DNA of 64,000 nucleotides, taken from the NCBI RefSeq assembly GCF_000400735.1, contig NZ_KE007365.1, positions 206,188 to 270,187 of the forward strand, written 5' to 3'. The DNA is from Acinetobacter tandoii DSM 14970 = CIP 107469 (lineage in GTDB: Bacteria; Pseudomonadota; Gammaproteobacteria; Pseudomonadales; Moraxellaceae). Below are positions 55,742 to 64,000 of the stretch, piece by piece. Within the stretch, counting starts at the first letter, position 1. Each line of letters begins with the position of its first letter. The position numbers and the translations under genes were made by a program. The notes under the pieces were generated by a model that did not search any database, had not been told where the DNA came from, and was given only the letters and a program-made list of their open reading frames with translations.

Positions 55742-56359
55742 CTATTCACGGTAACGAATAAAGCGGGCTGGATTACCTGCTACAACTTCTCTTTCCCCGA
55801 TATCTTTGGTGACCATACTTTGCATTCCAACAATTGCATAATCCCCTATCTTGACACCATCTTTTACCCCAACATGTGCACCTAACCAAACATCACGCCC
55901 AATTTCAATTCCTTGTGAGCGTACAGGTTGTTGGTAAATAGGTTGGTCTAGTTGCATGCCATGATCAAAAGCATAAAGATGACTGTAAGCAGCTATACGC
56001 ACCTGATCATGCAATTTAATCCCGACTCGCCCACCATCTAAAATACAGTGATGATTAATCGCAACTTCATTACCAATGTCCAGTGGTCCATGCAAGGTAC
56101 AATCTGCGGCAATAAAACAATTATCACCAATCTTGATGGTACGTCCACGCTCCGCAAAAATATGGGCCAATGGAGAAATAAAACAGTTCTTGCCAATCTC
56201 AACCGTTTCCATTTCTCTCAAATATTGTTGATATTCATTTTGCCATTGTTCCGCCCATGCACGATGTTTCGGCTTTAAAGTCCAGTAAAGCCAAGGCATG
56301 TAATTAAGTCGGTGTTTATGCTGTTCACGATATTTCAGTAATGGATCTGGCTCAGTCAT
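55742..56359 (-). CDS. Hexapeptide-repeat acyltransferase
   Basis: 205 residues. The first ~50 are helical; then a left-handed beta-helix of hexapeptide repeats follows (ISPLAHIFAERGRTIKIGDNCFIAADCTLHGPLDIGNEVAINHHC, QGIEIGRDVWLGAHVGVKDGVKIGDYAIVGMQSMV), ending with VVAGNPARFIRYRE. This is the NodL/LacA/colanic acid-type O-acetyltransferase fold. It overlaps the YigZ-family gene by 8 bp, so both are one transcript. Its place near LPS genes allows a role in surface sugars, but this is inference. Confidence 0.85.
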   Translation of the reverse strand: MTEPDPLLKYREQHKHRLNYMPWLYWTLKPKHRAWAEQWQNEYQQYLREMETVEIGKNCFISPLAHIFAERGRTIKIGDNCFIAADCTLHGPLDIGNEVAINHHCILDGGRVGIKLHDQVRIAAYSHLYAFDHGMQLDQPIYQQPVRSQGIEIGRDVWLGAHVGVKDGVKIGDYAIVGMQSMVTKDIGEREVVAGNPARFIRYRE

Positions 56360-56948
56360 GCTGTTCTTCCACTAACTTAAGTTGTTCACGACCACGAGTG
56401 ACATCCCGAATTTTGTCTGCCAATTCTGGAATTTGGTGAACTTGTAACTGTAGCTCGACAACAACTCCCTCCGCAGTATATTGCTCTTGAAAATCAATTC
56501 CCTGATGTTGCATTTCATATTTAAAGATCGACCACTCCGAAAACTGACAACCAAAATATGCCTTTTTCTTCTCGATTAATTCAATTTTCTCTGCTAGAAG
56601 TAAACATTGTCCCGCACTACCGCCATAGGCACGTACCAAACCACCTGTGCCCAACTTTATTCCGCCATACCAGCGGTTTACGAGTACTAGCACATTCGTC
56701 AGCTCATTGCCTTCTATCGTTGCCAATATAGGGCGTCCCGCTGTACCGGAAGGTTCACCATCATCATTAAAGCGAACCTGATGCCCAATTTTCCATGCCC
56801 AACATTGATGAGTCGTCGTGATATCTTTGTTTACTTCAAGAAAAGTTTTTACAGCCTCTTCATTTTCGACAGGAACAGCTATCGCTTGAAAACGGCTTTT
56901 CTTTATTTCTTCTTCATAACTGACTTGGGCTGCGATAGTGAATGGCAT
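56352..56948 (-). CDS. YigZ/IMPACT-family protein
   Basis: 198 residues from the ATG at 56948; a TTG at 56954 is also possible. The N-terminal UPF0029/Impact domain has the strongly conserved FNDDGEPSGTAGRPILATIEG and LVNRWYGGIKLGTGGLVRAYGG. The C-terminal ~65 residues are the second YigZ domain. The bacterial function is not settled. It leads the short operon with the acyltransferase gene. Confidence 0.92.
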   Translation of the reverse strand: MPFTIAAQVSYEEEIKKSRFQAIAVPVENEEAVKTFLEVNKDITTTHQCWAWKIGHQVRFNDDGEPSGTAGRPILATIEGNELTNVLVLVNRWYGGIKLGTGGLVRAYGGSAGQCLLLAEKIELIEKKKAYFGCQFSEWSIFKYEMQHQGIDFQEQYTAEGVVVELQLQVHQIPELADKIRDVTRGREQLKLVEEQHD

Positions 56949-57020
56949 ATTCAAAGATAACTAACAGGAATAGCTCAATTGTAACGTGTTTCAATTCCCA
57001 ACCTAAACACGAGTTGATAA

Positions 57021-57046
57021 AAAACCCCCATATATATGGAGGTTTT
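57021..57046 (-). terminator. Terminator after lptB
   Basis: Arms aaaaccccca and, beyond a tata centre, tggaggtttt; T-run on the minus strand. It ends the kdsD-kdsC-lptC-lptA-lptB transcript 29 bp after lptB. Confidence 0.8.
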
Positions 57047-57074
57047 TCTCTTAAAGATTATTCAGCGTTTAAGC

Positions 57075-57821
57075 TTAAACCATGAAATCTTCACCCAAGT
57101 AAACCTGACGAACGGTTTCATTTTCTAAAATTTCTTGTGGCGTACCTTCCGCAATTACGGAACCTTCACTCACAATATAAGCGCGTTCACAAATTGCCAA
57201 AGTCTCACGCACGTTGTGATCGGTAATGAGTACACCAATACCACGATCTTTAAGCGTACGAATAATGTCTTTAATGTCATTTACAGAAATTGGATCGACC
57301 CCTGCAAATGGCTCATCTAACAGCATGAATTTAGGATCTGCAGCTAAGGCACGGGCGATTTCAGCACGACGGCGCTCACCACCCGAAACACTCATCCCTA
57401 ACGAGTCTTTAATGTGGGTAATTTTAAAATCCGCCAATAACTCTGTTAAACGCTGTTGTCGTTGCTGCTTATTTAGATCTTTGCGGGTTTCTAAAATTGC
57501 CATAATATTTTCAGAAATCGTTAATTTTCTGAAAATTGAGGCTTCTTGCGGTAAATAACCAATGCCTTTACGTGCACGTTCATGCATGGCAAGGTCAGAC
57601 ATATCCAAATCATCCAGATGGATCTCGCCTTTATCCATACGCACCAGTCCAACCACCATATAGAAACTGGTTGTTTTACCCGCGCCATTCGGACCGAGCA
57701 AACCTACAATTTGCCCACTTTGCATACTAAAGGAAACGTCTTTTACAACCCAACGTTTACTATAGTTCTTCGCAAGGTGCTTAATACAAAGGGTTTGTGT
57801 TGCAGTCTCAACATGATCCAT
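57075..57821 (-). CDS. lptB: LPS export ABC transporter ATP-binding protein LptB
   Basis: 248 residues. Walker A is [14 protein letters not shown], the signature [16 protein letters not shown], and Walker [14 protein letters not shown], all diagnostic of LptB. It powers extraction of LPS/LOS by LptFG and transfer over the LptC-LptA bridge. The ATG overlaps the lptA stop by 1 nt. Confidence 0.97.
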   Translation of the reverse strand: MDHVETATQTLCIKHLAKNYSKRWVVKDVSFSMQSGQIVGLLGPNGAGKTTSFYMVVGLVRMDKGEIHLDDLDMSDLAMHERARKGIGYLPQEASIFRKLTISENIMAILETRKDLNKQQRQQRLTELLADFKITHIKDSLGMSVSGGERRRAEIARALAADPKFMLLDEPFAGVDPISVNDIKDIIRTLKDRGIGVLITDHNVRETLAICERAYIVSEGSVIAEGTPQEILENETVRQVYLGEDFMV

Positions 57822-58387
57822 TAATCACGCGCTCCTGGGAAGGATTTAGTACTTGAAGGCGGAATCACAATTTGTACACGACCAGACGATGAACCTGTGC
57901 TATTTGGTGTTCCTGTCGCTTCAATATCACCCTTATTCATGCTGTATTTTAATGTGTTACCACGAATACTCGCACCATCTTGTTCTAATAGCGCACCACC
58001 AGACATGGTGATGATACCTGTTTCCGCATTATAAACAATTTTTTGTGCCTGCCCTTTAGCTAAGCCTTTATTGGCATCTAGCTGTTGCTGGAAGCGCGCA
58101 GGGCCGCCTGTGGCAGTAATTGAACTTATCTGCTTTTTCTGATTAAGATTGGCAACAATTGAGTTTGCTTGTAAACGCATCGTACCTTGTTCAATAATCA
58201 CATTGCCAGAGTAAGTCGTTACCCCTGTTTTTTCGTTAAAAGTCGCACGGTCTGCCACCAAAGAAATTGGTTGATTGCGATCCGAAGGAATTGCAAAAGC
58301 ACTAGATGCCGCAACAATTGCTATACTGAGTACAACTGCTTTTTTAAGGAAAGCTTTATAAGCTTGAAACTTAAGATTTTGGTTCAT
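57821..58387 (-). CDS. lptA: LPS transport periplasmic protein LptA
   Basis: 188 residues from the ATG at 58387, which has a GAGGAAAG ribosome-binding site. A signal peptide ([15 protein letters not shown]) is followed by an OstA-type beta-jellyroll domain ([38 protein letters not shown]). It forms the periplasmic bridge for LPS. The start lies inside the end of lptC (17-bp overlap). Confidence 0.95.
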   Translation of the reverse strand: MNQNLKFQAYKAFLKKAVVLSIAIVAASSAFAIPSDRNQPISLVADRATFNEKTGVTTYSGNVIIEQGTMRLQANSIVANLNQKKQISSITATGGPARFQQQLDANKGLAKGQAQKIVYNAETGIITMSGGALLEQDGASIRGNTLKYSMNKGDIEATGTPNSTGSSSGRVQIVIPPSSTKSFPGARD

Positions 58388-58925
58388 ACTTTCCTCGAAT
58401 ATTAAAAAATTCGTATTGACCATCATTTAAATTGGCTTTCAATCCCTGACTGACAAACTCTGCTTGTGGAGATTGCACGGTCACTTGATGGTTTGTTTCT
58501 ATAACTCGGGTTTGCGGGAACGCCGTCAGCTCATCAGTTAAAAACTGCATTTTCCCCTGCCCTTGATCTAATAATTTGGTAGCAACGACCTGTTGAGACA
58601 AAACAACTTTTTTATTGTCTTCATAACCATTCGCTTGCTTAGCAAAAAATGTCGCATTTACAGCGCCATCTTTATACATTGAAGCATTCAAGTTCTCGAG
58701 CTTAGTGGTTTGTTTTTGCATATCCTGCTCAAGTCGATCAACTTGAGCACGAATATATAAATTTCCTGCATCATCGGTTTGGGTTAAATTAATTTTTTCT
58801 GCGGAATACGTCATACTTCGCGCAGATGCAGTTTCTAATTTATTCCCTTTACCACTGTAATAGTAATAACCACCACTTACAGCAGCAATTGCAATCGCCG
58901 TGACATATAAAACTTTGGTATCCAT
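58371..58925 (-). CDS. lptC: LPS export protein LptC
   Basis: 184 residues: one N-terminal membrane anchor (LYVTAIAIAAVSGGYYYY) and a periplasmic beta-jellyroll that ends [18 protein letters not shown], a conserved LptC ending. It joins LptB2FG to LptA. It overlaps lptA and follows kdsC by 44 bp. Confidence 0.93.
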   Translation of the reverse strand: MDTKVLYVTAIAIAAVSGGYYYYSGKGNKLETASARSMTYSAEKINLTQTDDAGNLYIRAQVDRLEQDMQKQTTKLENLNASMYKDGAVNATFFAKQANGYEDNKKVVLSQQVVATKLLDQGQGKMQFLTDELTAFPQTRVIETNHQVTVQSPQAEFVSQGLKANLNDGQYEFFNIRGKYEPKS

Positions 58926-58969
58926 AAGTGTGGTTCTTCACTAAAAACAATTATGTACGTATATGAGCA

Positions 58970-59509
58970 TTAATGCGGGATTGTAATAAATTTTTCAAGT
59001 AGCTCTTGGTAAGTCCCTTTCGCCATTAACAGCATGTCGCAAACTTCACGTACTGCACCACGACCACCCATCGCTTGTGTGACTAAATCAGCGCGACGAC
59101 GTACTTCAACATGACCATTCGGCACTGTGACTTTCATCCCTGCGATAGCAAAGGCTGAAAGATCAGGCCAGTCATCACCCATATATAAACAATCATCTGG
59201 TGAAAGATTAAGCTGAGCACATGCCTCACGCAAAGCTGCACCTTTATCTTCACGCCCTTGAAAAACTAAGTCGACACCTAAATCTGACATTCGCTTTTCT
59301 ACAATATTACTTTTACGGCCAGTGATAATAATCACTTTCATACCAGACTTTTGTACCAACTTCATGCCTAAACCATCACGAATATCAAAGGATTTAATTT
59401 CATCCCCCGAATTGGTTAAAGTCACAAAACCATCACTTAAAATACCATCGACATCTAATACGAGCGCTTGAATATGACGTGCTTGTTCTAATAAAACATA
59501 AGATGCCAT
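58970..59509 (-). CDS. kdsC: 3-deoxy-D-manno-octulosonate 8-phosphate phosphatase KdsC
   Basis: 179 residues, HAD superfamily C0 type. The nucleophile motif is ALVLDVDGILSDG; IIITGRKS and YMGDDWPDLSAF are the other HAD motifs. It releases phosphate from Kdo-8-P for lipid A-core synthesis. It follows kdsD by 3 bp. Confidence 0.95.
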   Translation of the reverse strand: MASYVLLEQARHIQALVLDVDGILSDGFVTLTNSGDEIKSFDIRDGLGMKLVQKSGMKVIIITGRKSNIVEKRMSDLGVDLVFQGREDKGAALREACAQLNLSPDDCLYMGDDWPDLSAFAIAGMKVTVPNGHVEVRRRADLVTQAMGGRGAVREVCDMLLMAKGTYQELLEKFITIPH

Positions 59510-59512
59510 GGA

Positions 59513-60490
59513 TTAATTTACCCCTGCTTGAATTAAGTCATGCATGCTAATCACACCAATAACTTTATCGGCATCATCAACAACAACGAATTGATTAATT
59601 TTTTTGTCGCGTAATTTTTCTAAAGCTTGAACCGCGCGTGCTTCTTGCGAAATCGTTGCTGGGTTTTGAATCATTACTTCAGACACAGGGAGATTGACAT
59701 CAAAACCTTGCTGTTTATCAATTAAACGGCGCAAATCACCATCGGTAAAAATACCCAATAATCGATTTTCTGAATCGACAACGGTAGTTAAACCCAAACG
59801 TTTATTTGAAATTTCGTATAACACTTTATTCATCGGCGTTTCAGGCGCTACTTTTGGTAGTTCTGCACCTGTGTGCATTAAGTGTTTTACATGTAATAAC
59901 AAGCGTTTACCTAAAGCACCCGCAGGATGCGAACGTGCAAAATCATCCGCTGTAAAGCCTCGTGCTTCCAATAAAGCTACGGCTAAAGCATCACCCAATG
60001 CCAAAGTGGCTGTCGTACTTGATGTTGGCGCAAGACCTAATGGGCAAGCTTCTTGGATGTTGCCTAAAGTGAGTGCCACATCAGCATTTTGCGGCATTGG
60101 ACCAGTATCCTCACCACTAATGGTAATTAAAGGCACTTCTAAATGTTTGATTAGTGGCATTAACATCATAATTTCATCACTCTTTCCCGAGTTTGAAATT
60201 GCAATCAATACATCTCCACGAACCAACATGCCCAAATCGCCATGCCCCGCTTCACCAGGATGCATAAAGAATGAAGGTGTACCTGTTGAAGCAAATGTCG
60301 CCGCCATTTTACGACCAATATGCCCTGATTTCCCCATACCTGTTACCACTAAACGCCCTTTGCACTGCAAGATAATTTCACAGGCACGACTGAAACGCTC
60401 GTCTATTTGCGTTGCTAATACCCCTAAAGCTTGTTCTTCAATGCGCAAAGTTTCTAATGCGGCTTTCTGAAAATCGATTGGATTCGGCAT
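59513..60490 (-). CDS. kdsD: D-arabinose 5-phosphate isomerase KdsD (KpsF/GutQ family)
   Basis: 325 residues from the ATG at 60490; a TTG 24 nt upstream is possible. A SIS domain (GRLVVTGMGKSGHIGRKMAATFASTGTPSFFMHP, EAGHGDLGML) is followed by two CBS domains. It makes D-arabinose 5-phosphate, the first step to Kdo. First gene of the Kdo/Lpt operon. Confidence 0.95.
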   Translation of the reverse strand: MPNPIDFQKAALETLRIEEQALGVLATQIDERFSRACEIILQCKGRLVVTGMGKSGHIGRKMAATFASTGTPSFFMHPGEAGHGDLGMLVRGDVLIAISNSGKSDEIMMLMPLIKHLEVPLITISGEDTGPMPQNADVALTLGNIQEACPLGLAPTSSTTATLALGDALAVALLEARGFTADDFARSHPAGALGKRLLLHVKHLMHTGAELPKVAPETPMNKVLYEISNKRLGLTTVVDSENRLLGIFTDGDLRRLIDKQQGFDVNLPVSEVMIQNPATISQEARAVQALEKLRDKKINQFVVVDDADKVIGVISMHDLIQAGVN

Positions 60491-60745
60491 GGTTTGTAAA
60501 TTCAACGTTGGCAACCTTAAACTCGATAAGAGCTCATTTCAGGGTATCTCATCATTATGGAAATAATGACTTACCCCAGTCTCAAGCAAAAAATAATTTT
60601 CGCAATTTTATCATATCTATGCAAATGCATCGTTTCTAAATGTATAAGTTTTCACTTACTTATAAAAATAACGTATAAAACTTTGTGAATCATGGACCTT
60701 ACGTTATGATGAGAAATCTTTTTGTTATCGCAATATGTAAGCCCT

Positions 60746-62167
60746 ATGCAACCTTTTGTTCTTTACAATTCAGAGCAACGTAAAAAAGTAGAATTTGTAC
60801 CGCGTAAAGAAGGTCATATCGACATGTATGTCTGCGGCATGACCGTTTACGACTACTGTCATATTGGACATGCGCGTGTAATGGTTGCATTCGACTATAT
60901 CATTCGTTTTTTACGTAGTCAGGGTTGGAACGTCAAATACGTTCGTAACATTACCGATATTGACGACAAAATTATCAAACGCGCCAATGAAAATGGTGAA
61001 AGCATTACTGCGCTTACCGACCGCTTTATTCAAGCCATGAATGAAGATGCTGAGAATTTGGGCTGTTTACACCCAGATGCAGCACCGCGTGCGACAGAAT
61101 ATATTGACCAGATGCAAAGCATGATTGGTAATTTGGTTAATAAAGGCACTGCCTACCCTGCAAATAATGGTGATGTCTATTTCCAAGTGGAAAAATTTGC
61201 AAAATATGGTCGTCTTTCAGGTCGTAAACTTGACGATATGCAAGCAGGCGCATCAGAACGTGTTGATGTGGAAGTTGAGAAAAAACATCCTTTCGACTTC
61301 GTACTCTGGAAGCATGCCAAAGAAAATGAGCCTGCTTGGGCTTCGCCTTGGGGCAATGGCCGTCCAGGTTGGCATATTGAATGTTCTGCCATGTCAACAT
61401 GCTGCTTAGGCAACCATTTTGACATTCATGGTGGTGGTTCGGACCTCATGTTCCCACACCATGAAAACGAAATTGCCCAAAGTGAAGCATCGACAGGCGA
61501 ACAATATGTAAATTATTGGATGCACGTGGGCTTTATTAACGTGGATGGCGAAAAAATGTCGAAGTCTTTAGGCAACTTCTTCACCATCCGTGATGTAATG
61601 GATAAATTCCATCCTGAAGTCATTCGTTACTTTATTGTGTCTTCACACTATCGTAGCCCAGTGAACTTCTCTGATGTGGCTTTAAGAGAAGCAAAAACTA
61701 CATTAAGCCGTTTCTACCACTCATTCAAAGCCTATCAACAAATATACGGCACCAATGTGGTTGAACAGCTAGATGATGCTTTGGTTGAACGTTTTAATGC
61801 TGCAATGCGTGATGACTTTAATACCGCCGAAGCAATTGCTGTGTTGTTTGAAATTAACAAAGAGCTCAATCGTTCAGTCAAAGAAGAAAATGCTGAACAA
61901 GCAGCAATTTATTATTCAACGTTGCGTCACCTCACCAACATTCTAGGTCTGGTACAGCATGACGTTGAAGAGTTTTTAAAGTCAGATATTGGGCAAGAAG
62001 CTTTAGGCTTGTCTGAAGCTGATATCGAAGATCTTATTCAACAACGTCAAGATGCGAAGAAAGCGAAGGATTTCGCAAAAGCTGACGGCATTCGTCAGTC
62101 ACTATTGGATCAGGGTGTGGTTTTGGAAGATACACGCCAAGGTACAGTTTGGCGTCGTGCTGATTAA
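60746..62167 (+). CDS. cysS: Cysteinyl-tRNA synthetase
   Basis: 473 residues from the ATG at 60746. An upstream TTG-type start at 60722 is rejected because MQPFVLYNS is the usual beginning. Motifs: zinc ligand in [21 protein letters not shown] (HIGH), [10 protein letters not shown] and KMSKSLGNF (KMSKS). It charges tRNA-Cys. Downstream lies tRNA-Gly. Confidence 0.97.
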   Translation: MQPFVLYNSEQRKKVEFVPRKEGHIDMYVCGMTVYDYCHIGHARVMVAFDYIIRFLRSQGWNVKYVRNITDIDDKIIKRANENGESITALTDRFIQAMNEDAENLGCLHPDAAPRATEYIDQMQSMIGNLVNKGTAYPANNGDVYFQVEKFAKYGRLSGRKLDDMQAGASERVDVEVEKKHPFDFVLWKHAKENEPAWASPWGNGRPGWHIECSAMSTCCLGNHFDIHGGGSDLMFPHHENEIAQSEASTGEQYVNYWMHVGFINVDGEKMSKSLGNFFTIRDVMDKFHPEVIRYFIVSSHYRSPVNFSDVALREAKTTLSRFYHSFKAYQQIYGTNVVEQLDDALVERFNAAMRDDFNTAEAIAVLFEINKELNRSVKEENAEQAAIYYSTLRHLTNILGLVQHDVEEFLKSDIGQEALGLSEADIEDLIQQRQDAKKAKDFAKADGIRQSLLDQGVVLEDTRQGTVWRRAD

Positions 62168-62190
62168 TTCAGCAATTGCATTATAGAGAG

Positions 62191-62218
62191 TTGACAGTCA
62201 AATTAAACTCTCTATAAT
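62191..62218 (+). promoter_or_regulatory. Consensus sigma-70 promoter of tRNA-Gly inside a dyad
   Basis: Perfect -35 ttgaca (62191-62196) and -10 tataat (62213-62218) with a 16-bp spacer, 13 bp before the tRNA. The promoter lies within an inverted repeat with perfect 15-bp arms, gcattatagagagtt (62178-62192) and aactctctataatgc (62206-62220), which may also end the cysS transcript. Confidence 0.8.
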
Positions 62219-62231
62219 GCACATCCATATT

Positions 62232-62307
<76 letters not shown>

Positions 62308-62314
62308 AAATTTT

Positions 62315-62344
62315 AAAAGCGCTTATCAAAAGATAAGCGCTTTT
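62315..62344 (+). terminator. Terminator after tRNA-Gly
   Basis: Perfect 13-bp arms aaaagcgcttatc (62315-62327) and gataagcgctttt (62332-62344) with a T-run. Confidence 0.9.
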
Positions 62345-62464
62345 TTATTAATTTTATATAAGCTTGTTTTTATAAAAATTTCTTAAACTTAAAATATGAC
62401 ATCACACAATTACTCTTTTAAAAGTCACATCAAAGGAGCATTTTAAATAAGGTCTTTTTCATTA

Positions 62465-62842
62465 CTATTTCAATTCGATGACTTCACATCCTTTCCTTAA
62501 AGGACAAGGTTCGCCCCCTAGCAAATTTTCAAGCATATTTTGTATATGTTGCAATTGTCCCATTTTCTCCTGAATCATCACTAATTTTTCTCGCAAAATT
62601 AGTTGAAATTGCTCAGCGGGAATCTCGTTTTCTCCCACGATATTAATAATTTGTTTTATTTCAGCAAGTGTAAAGCCTAGATTTTTAGCAGTCTGGATAA
62701 GTTTTAGTTGTTGCAGCGTTTGTTCAGGATAATCCTTGTAGCCATTATTGCGTACCAAAGGCTGAATCAATTCCATCTTTTCATAAAAACGGATTGTGTC
62801 CCGACTTAAATTAATTTGTTGTGATAGCTCGCCGATTAGCAT
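62465..62842 (-). CDS. MerR-family transcriptional regulator
   Basis: 125 residues. The N-terminal winged helix has the MerR pattern LIGELSQQINLSRDTIRFYEKMELIQPLVRNNGYKDY, followed by a dimer coiled coil (~80-112). The C-terminal tail has a Cys pair in CPLRKGC, near the place where CueR/ZntR-type sensors bind metal, though the spacing differs. It is divergent from an NAD(P)-binding protein gene whose promoter has a 19-bp spacer over a dyad, the MerR target layout. The signal (metal, thiol-reactive or redox) is not clear. Confidence 0.87.
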   Translation of the reverse strand: MLIGELSQQINLSRDTIRFYEKMELIQPLVRNNGYKDYPEQTLQQLKLIQTAKNLGFTLAEIKQIINIVGENEIPAEQFQLILREKLVMIQEKMGQLQHIQNMLENLLGGEPCPLRKGCEVIELK

Positions 62843-62875
62843 ATTCAGTTTCCTTTTATATTTTTTAAAAAACTC

Positions 62876-62906
62876 TTGACCGTGGACTATACTCCACAGT
62901 TTAGCT
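62876..62906 (+). promoter_or_regulatory. MerR-type promoter with overlong spacer
   Basis: -35 ttgacc (62876-62881), a 19-bp spacer holding the dyad gtggactatactccac (62882-62897), and a -10-like ttagct (62901-62906). MerR activators work on such promoters by untwisting the spacer. It drives the plus-strand gene at 62938. Confidence 0.65.
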
Positions 62907-62937
62907 TAAGCATTAACAATTAATCGAGTTTAATTTT

Positions 62938-64000
62938 ATGCTTATGTCATCGCAAACTGCACTTGTAGTCGGTGCAACTGGATTTATTGGTAAGTTCCTT
63001 GTCGCACAATTACTTAGAAATCATGCAAAAGTGTTTGCTTTATGTCGCAATATCAATGAACAAGAATCTCAATTACGCAGTTGGCTGACACAGCAAAACA
63101 TCAATGATCAAGAGCTGAGTTTTATTCAAGGCGATATTACTTTACCCAATTTAGGGTTATCGCCTGAAGACTGGAAAACATTGAAAGAGGTGAATTATCT
63201 ATATAATGCTAGTGCATTATTCAAATGGCATCTGTCTATGCAGCAGGCTAAAGCTGTCAATGTTGATGGACTAACCAATCTGCTTCATAGCGTGAACAAA
63301 CATTGCCATTTAGAACGTGCAGTACACTTGTCAGGCTTTATGTTGACCCTCGATCAGCATTTAAAAGCAGCGGGCATATTCCGAGAACATATCGAAAAAA
63401 CTGACTGGCCAAAAATTTATGAGGCATTAGGCGCTTATGAAGCTTCAAAAATTGAAGGGCATTTTAACTGGATTAAACAAGCAAACCTATTAAATATACC
63501 TTGGACAGTCATCCACCCTGCCACCGTGATTGGAGATGAAATAACGGGGGAAATTCCAGCATCTCAACCTATTACTGCTCTAATTCAACAGCTTCAACAA
63601 AGAAAAATGAGTGCTCTTCCTGGTACACCACAACATTCTCTACCTTTGGTATCAGTTACTATGTTGGTGAATGCTATGGTACATGCTAGTGAAGACCCTG
63701 AAACAGTTAAGCAGGAAATTCTAGTGGCGAATCCTCAGCAAATATCGCTTCAAACTTTAGTACAGATTGTTGCTCAGTCATTAGAAATTAATCCTCCACG
63801 CCATTTTATTTCTATCTCTTTTCTAACATGGCTTTTAAAGTGGCAATGGTTAGCCAAAAAACTAGATATGTCCCCTGAAATGCTAAACTTTATCAGAACT
63901 GAGCAGCTCGATCTGGGAGCATTCAATCGACTAAATCAACAATGGAAAATCCCTCCAACCGAGCTGAAAGAAACCATGCAAAAGACTGTGGAGTGGGTTA
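62938..64000 (+). CDS. NAD(P)-dependent epimerase/dehydratase-like protein (partial, runs off the window)
   Basis: At least 354 residues, open to the last base. The extended-SDR Rossmann motif is LVVGATGFIGKFLVAQLL at the N-terminus; YLYNASALFKW and YEASKIEGHFNWI (Y-x3-K) supply the active site. The C-terminal part, from ~residue 265, is not typical of sugar epimerases. The start may also be the ATG at 62944. The promoter layout makes it the probable target of the divergent MerR regulator. Substrate unknown. Confidence 0.8.
   Translation, partial: MLMSSQTALVVGATGFIGKFLVAQLLRNHAKVFALCRNINEQESQLRSWLTQQNINDQELSFIQGDITLPNLGLSPEDWKTLKEVNYLYNASALFKWHLSMQQAKAVNVDGLTNLLHSVNKHCHLERAVHLSGFMLTLDQHLKAAGIFREHIEKTDWPKIYEALGAYEASKIEGHFNWIKQANLLNIPWTVIHPATVIGDEITGEIPASQPITALIQQLQQRKMSALPGTPQHSLPLVSVTMLVNAMVHASEDPETVKQEILVANPQQISLQTLVQIVAQSLEINPPRHFISISFLTWLLKWQWLAKKLDMSPEMLNFIRTEQLDLGAFNRLNQQWKIPPTELKETMQKTVEWV

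Noticed and set aside
59694-60470. Long plus-strand open frame of 258 codons opposite kdsD
   Set aside because: It is the antisense shadow of the conserved SIS-CBS protein and has no signs of its own coding use.

Overview
The window is chromosomal DNA of an Acinetobacter-type gammaproteobacterium. The grounds are low GC, the catF-catD order, the kdsD-kdsC-lptC-lptA-lptB block, mutS near fdxA, and IS5- and IS982-family insertion sequences of the Acinetobacter type. The species cannot be fixed from sequence alone. An intact-looking indole catabolic cluster recalls environmental species such as those of the A. guillouiae group (inference).

Layout. 0-10 kb: the end of the catechol/beta-ketoadipate operon (catF', catD), an AraC regulator, an outer-membrane protein and a four-gene operon (iifDCBA) matching the described indole-to-anthranilate pathway, then a nonsense-mutated aromatic-acid MFS transporter and a second AraC regulator. 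Anthranilate is normally converted to catechol, so catD and its operon would finish the pathway; antABC is not in the window. 10.7-17.4 kb: two MocR (GntR plus aminotransferase) regulators, one beside a BenE-type transporter and a GNAT acetyltransferase, the other divergent from a class II aldolase plus DapA-like aldolase pair. 17.6-27.6 kb: a PepSY membrane protein; a two-component system divergent from a periplasmic hydroxyisourate hydrolase and a GlcG-type protein, with a CusR/HprR-like box between; a MacAB/LolCDE-like export system; an IS remnant; a second aromatic-type MFS transporter. 27.9-32.3 kb: a Sel1-repeat protein, mnmG and a small exported protein.

32.6-46.3 kb is an accessory island: an IS982 remnant, a frameshifted lipoprotein, an intact IS5-family element interrupting an orphan Rhs core, a putative immunity gene, a 1602-residue Rhs protein with a C-terminal deaminase-like toxin, and VgrG. 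It is closed by IS fragments next to mutS. 46.7-64 kb is mostly core: mutS, a MocR-PaiB-GNAT module, fdxA, an M15 peptidase lipoprotein, an O-methyltransferase, a universal stress protein, the Kdo/LPS-transport operon, cysS, tRNA-Gly(GCC), and a MerR regulator divergent from an NAD(P)-binding protein that runs off the end.

The strongest new-looking signals are: (1) the three MocR genes each carry a 44-45 bp three-half-site operator 4-6 nt upstream of their own ATG, and a fourth copy lies before the GNAT gene; (2) the VgrG-Rhs-deaminase-immunity locus with a decayed second cassette; (3) phased repeats before the indole operon; (4) several recent gene-breaking mutations (MFS stop codon, BenE C-terminal frameshift, lipoprotein G-tract frameshift).
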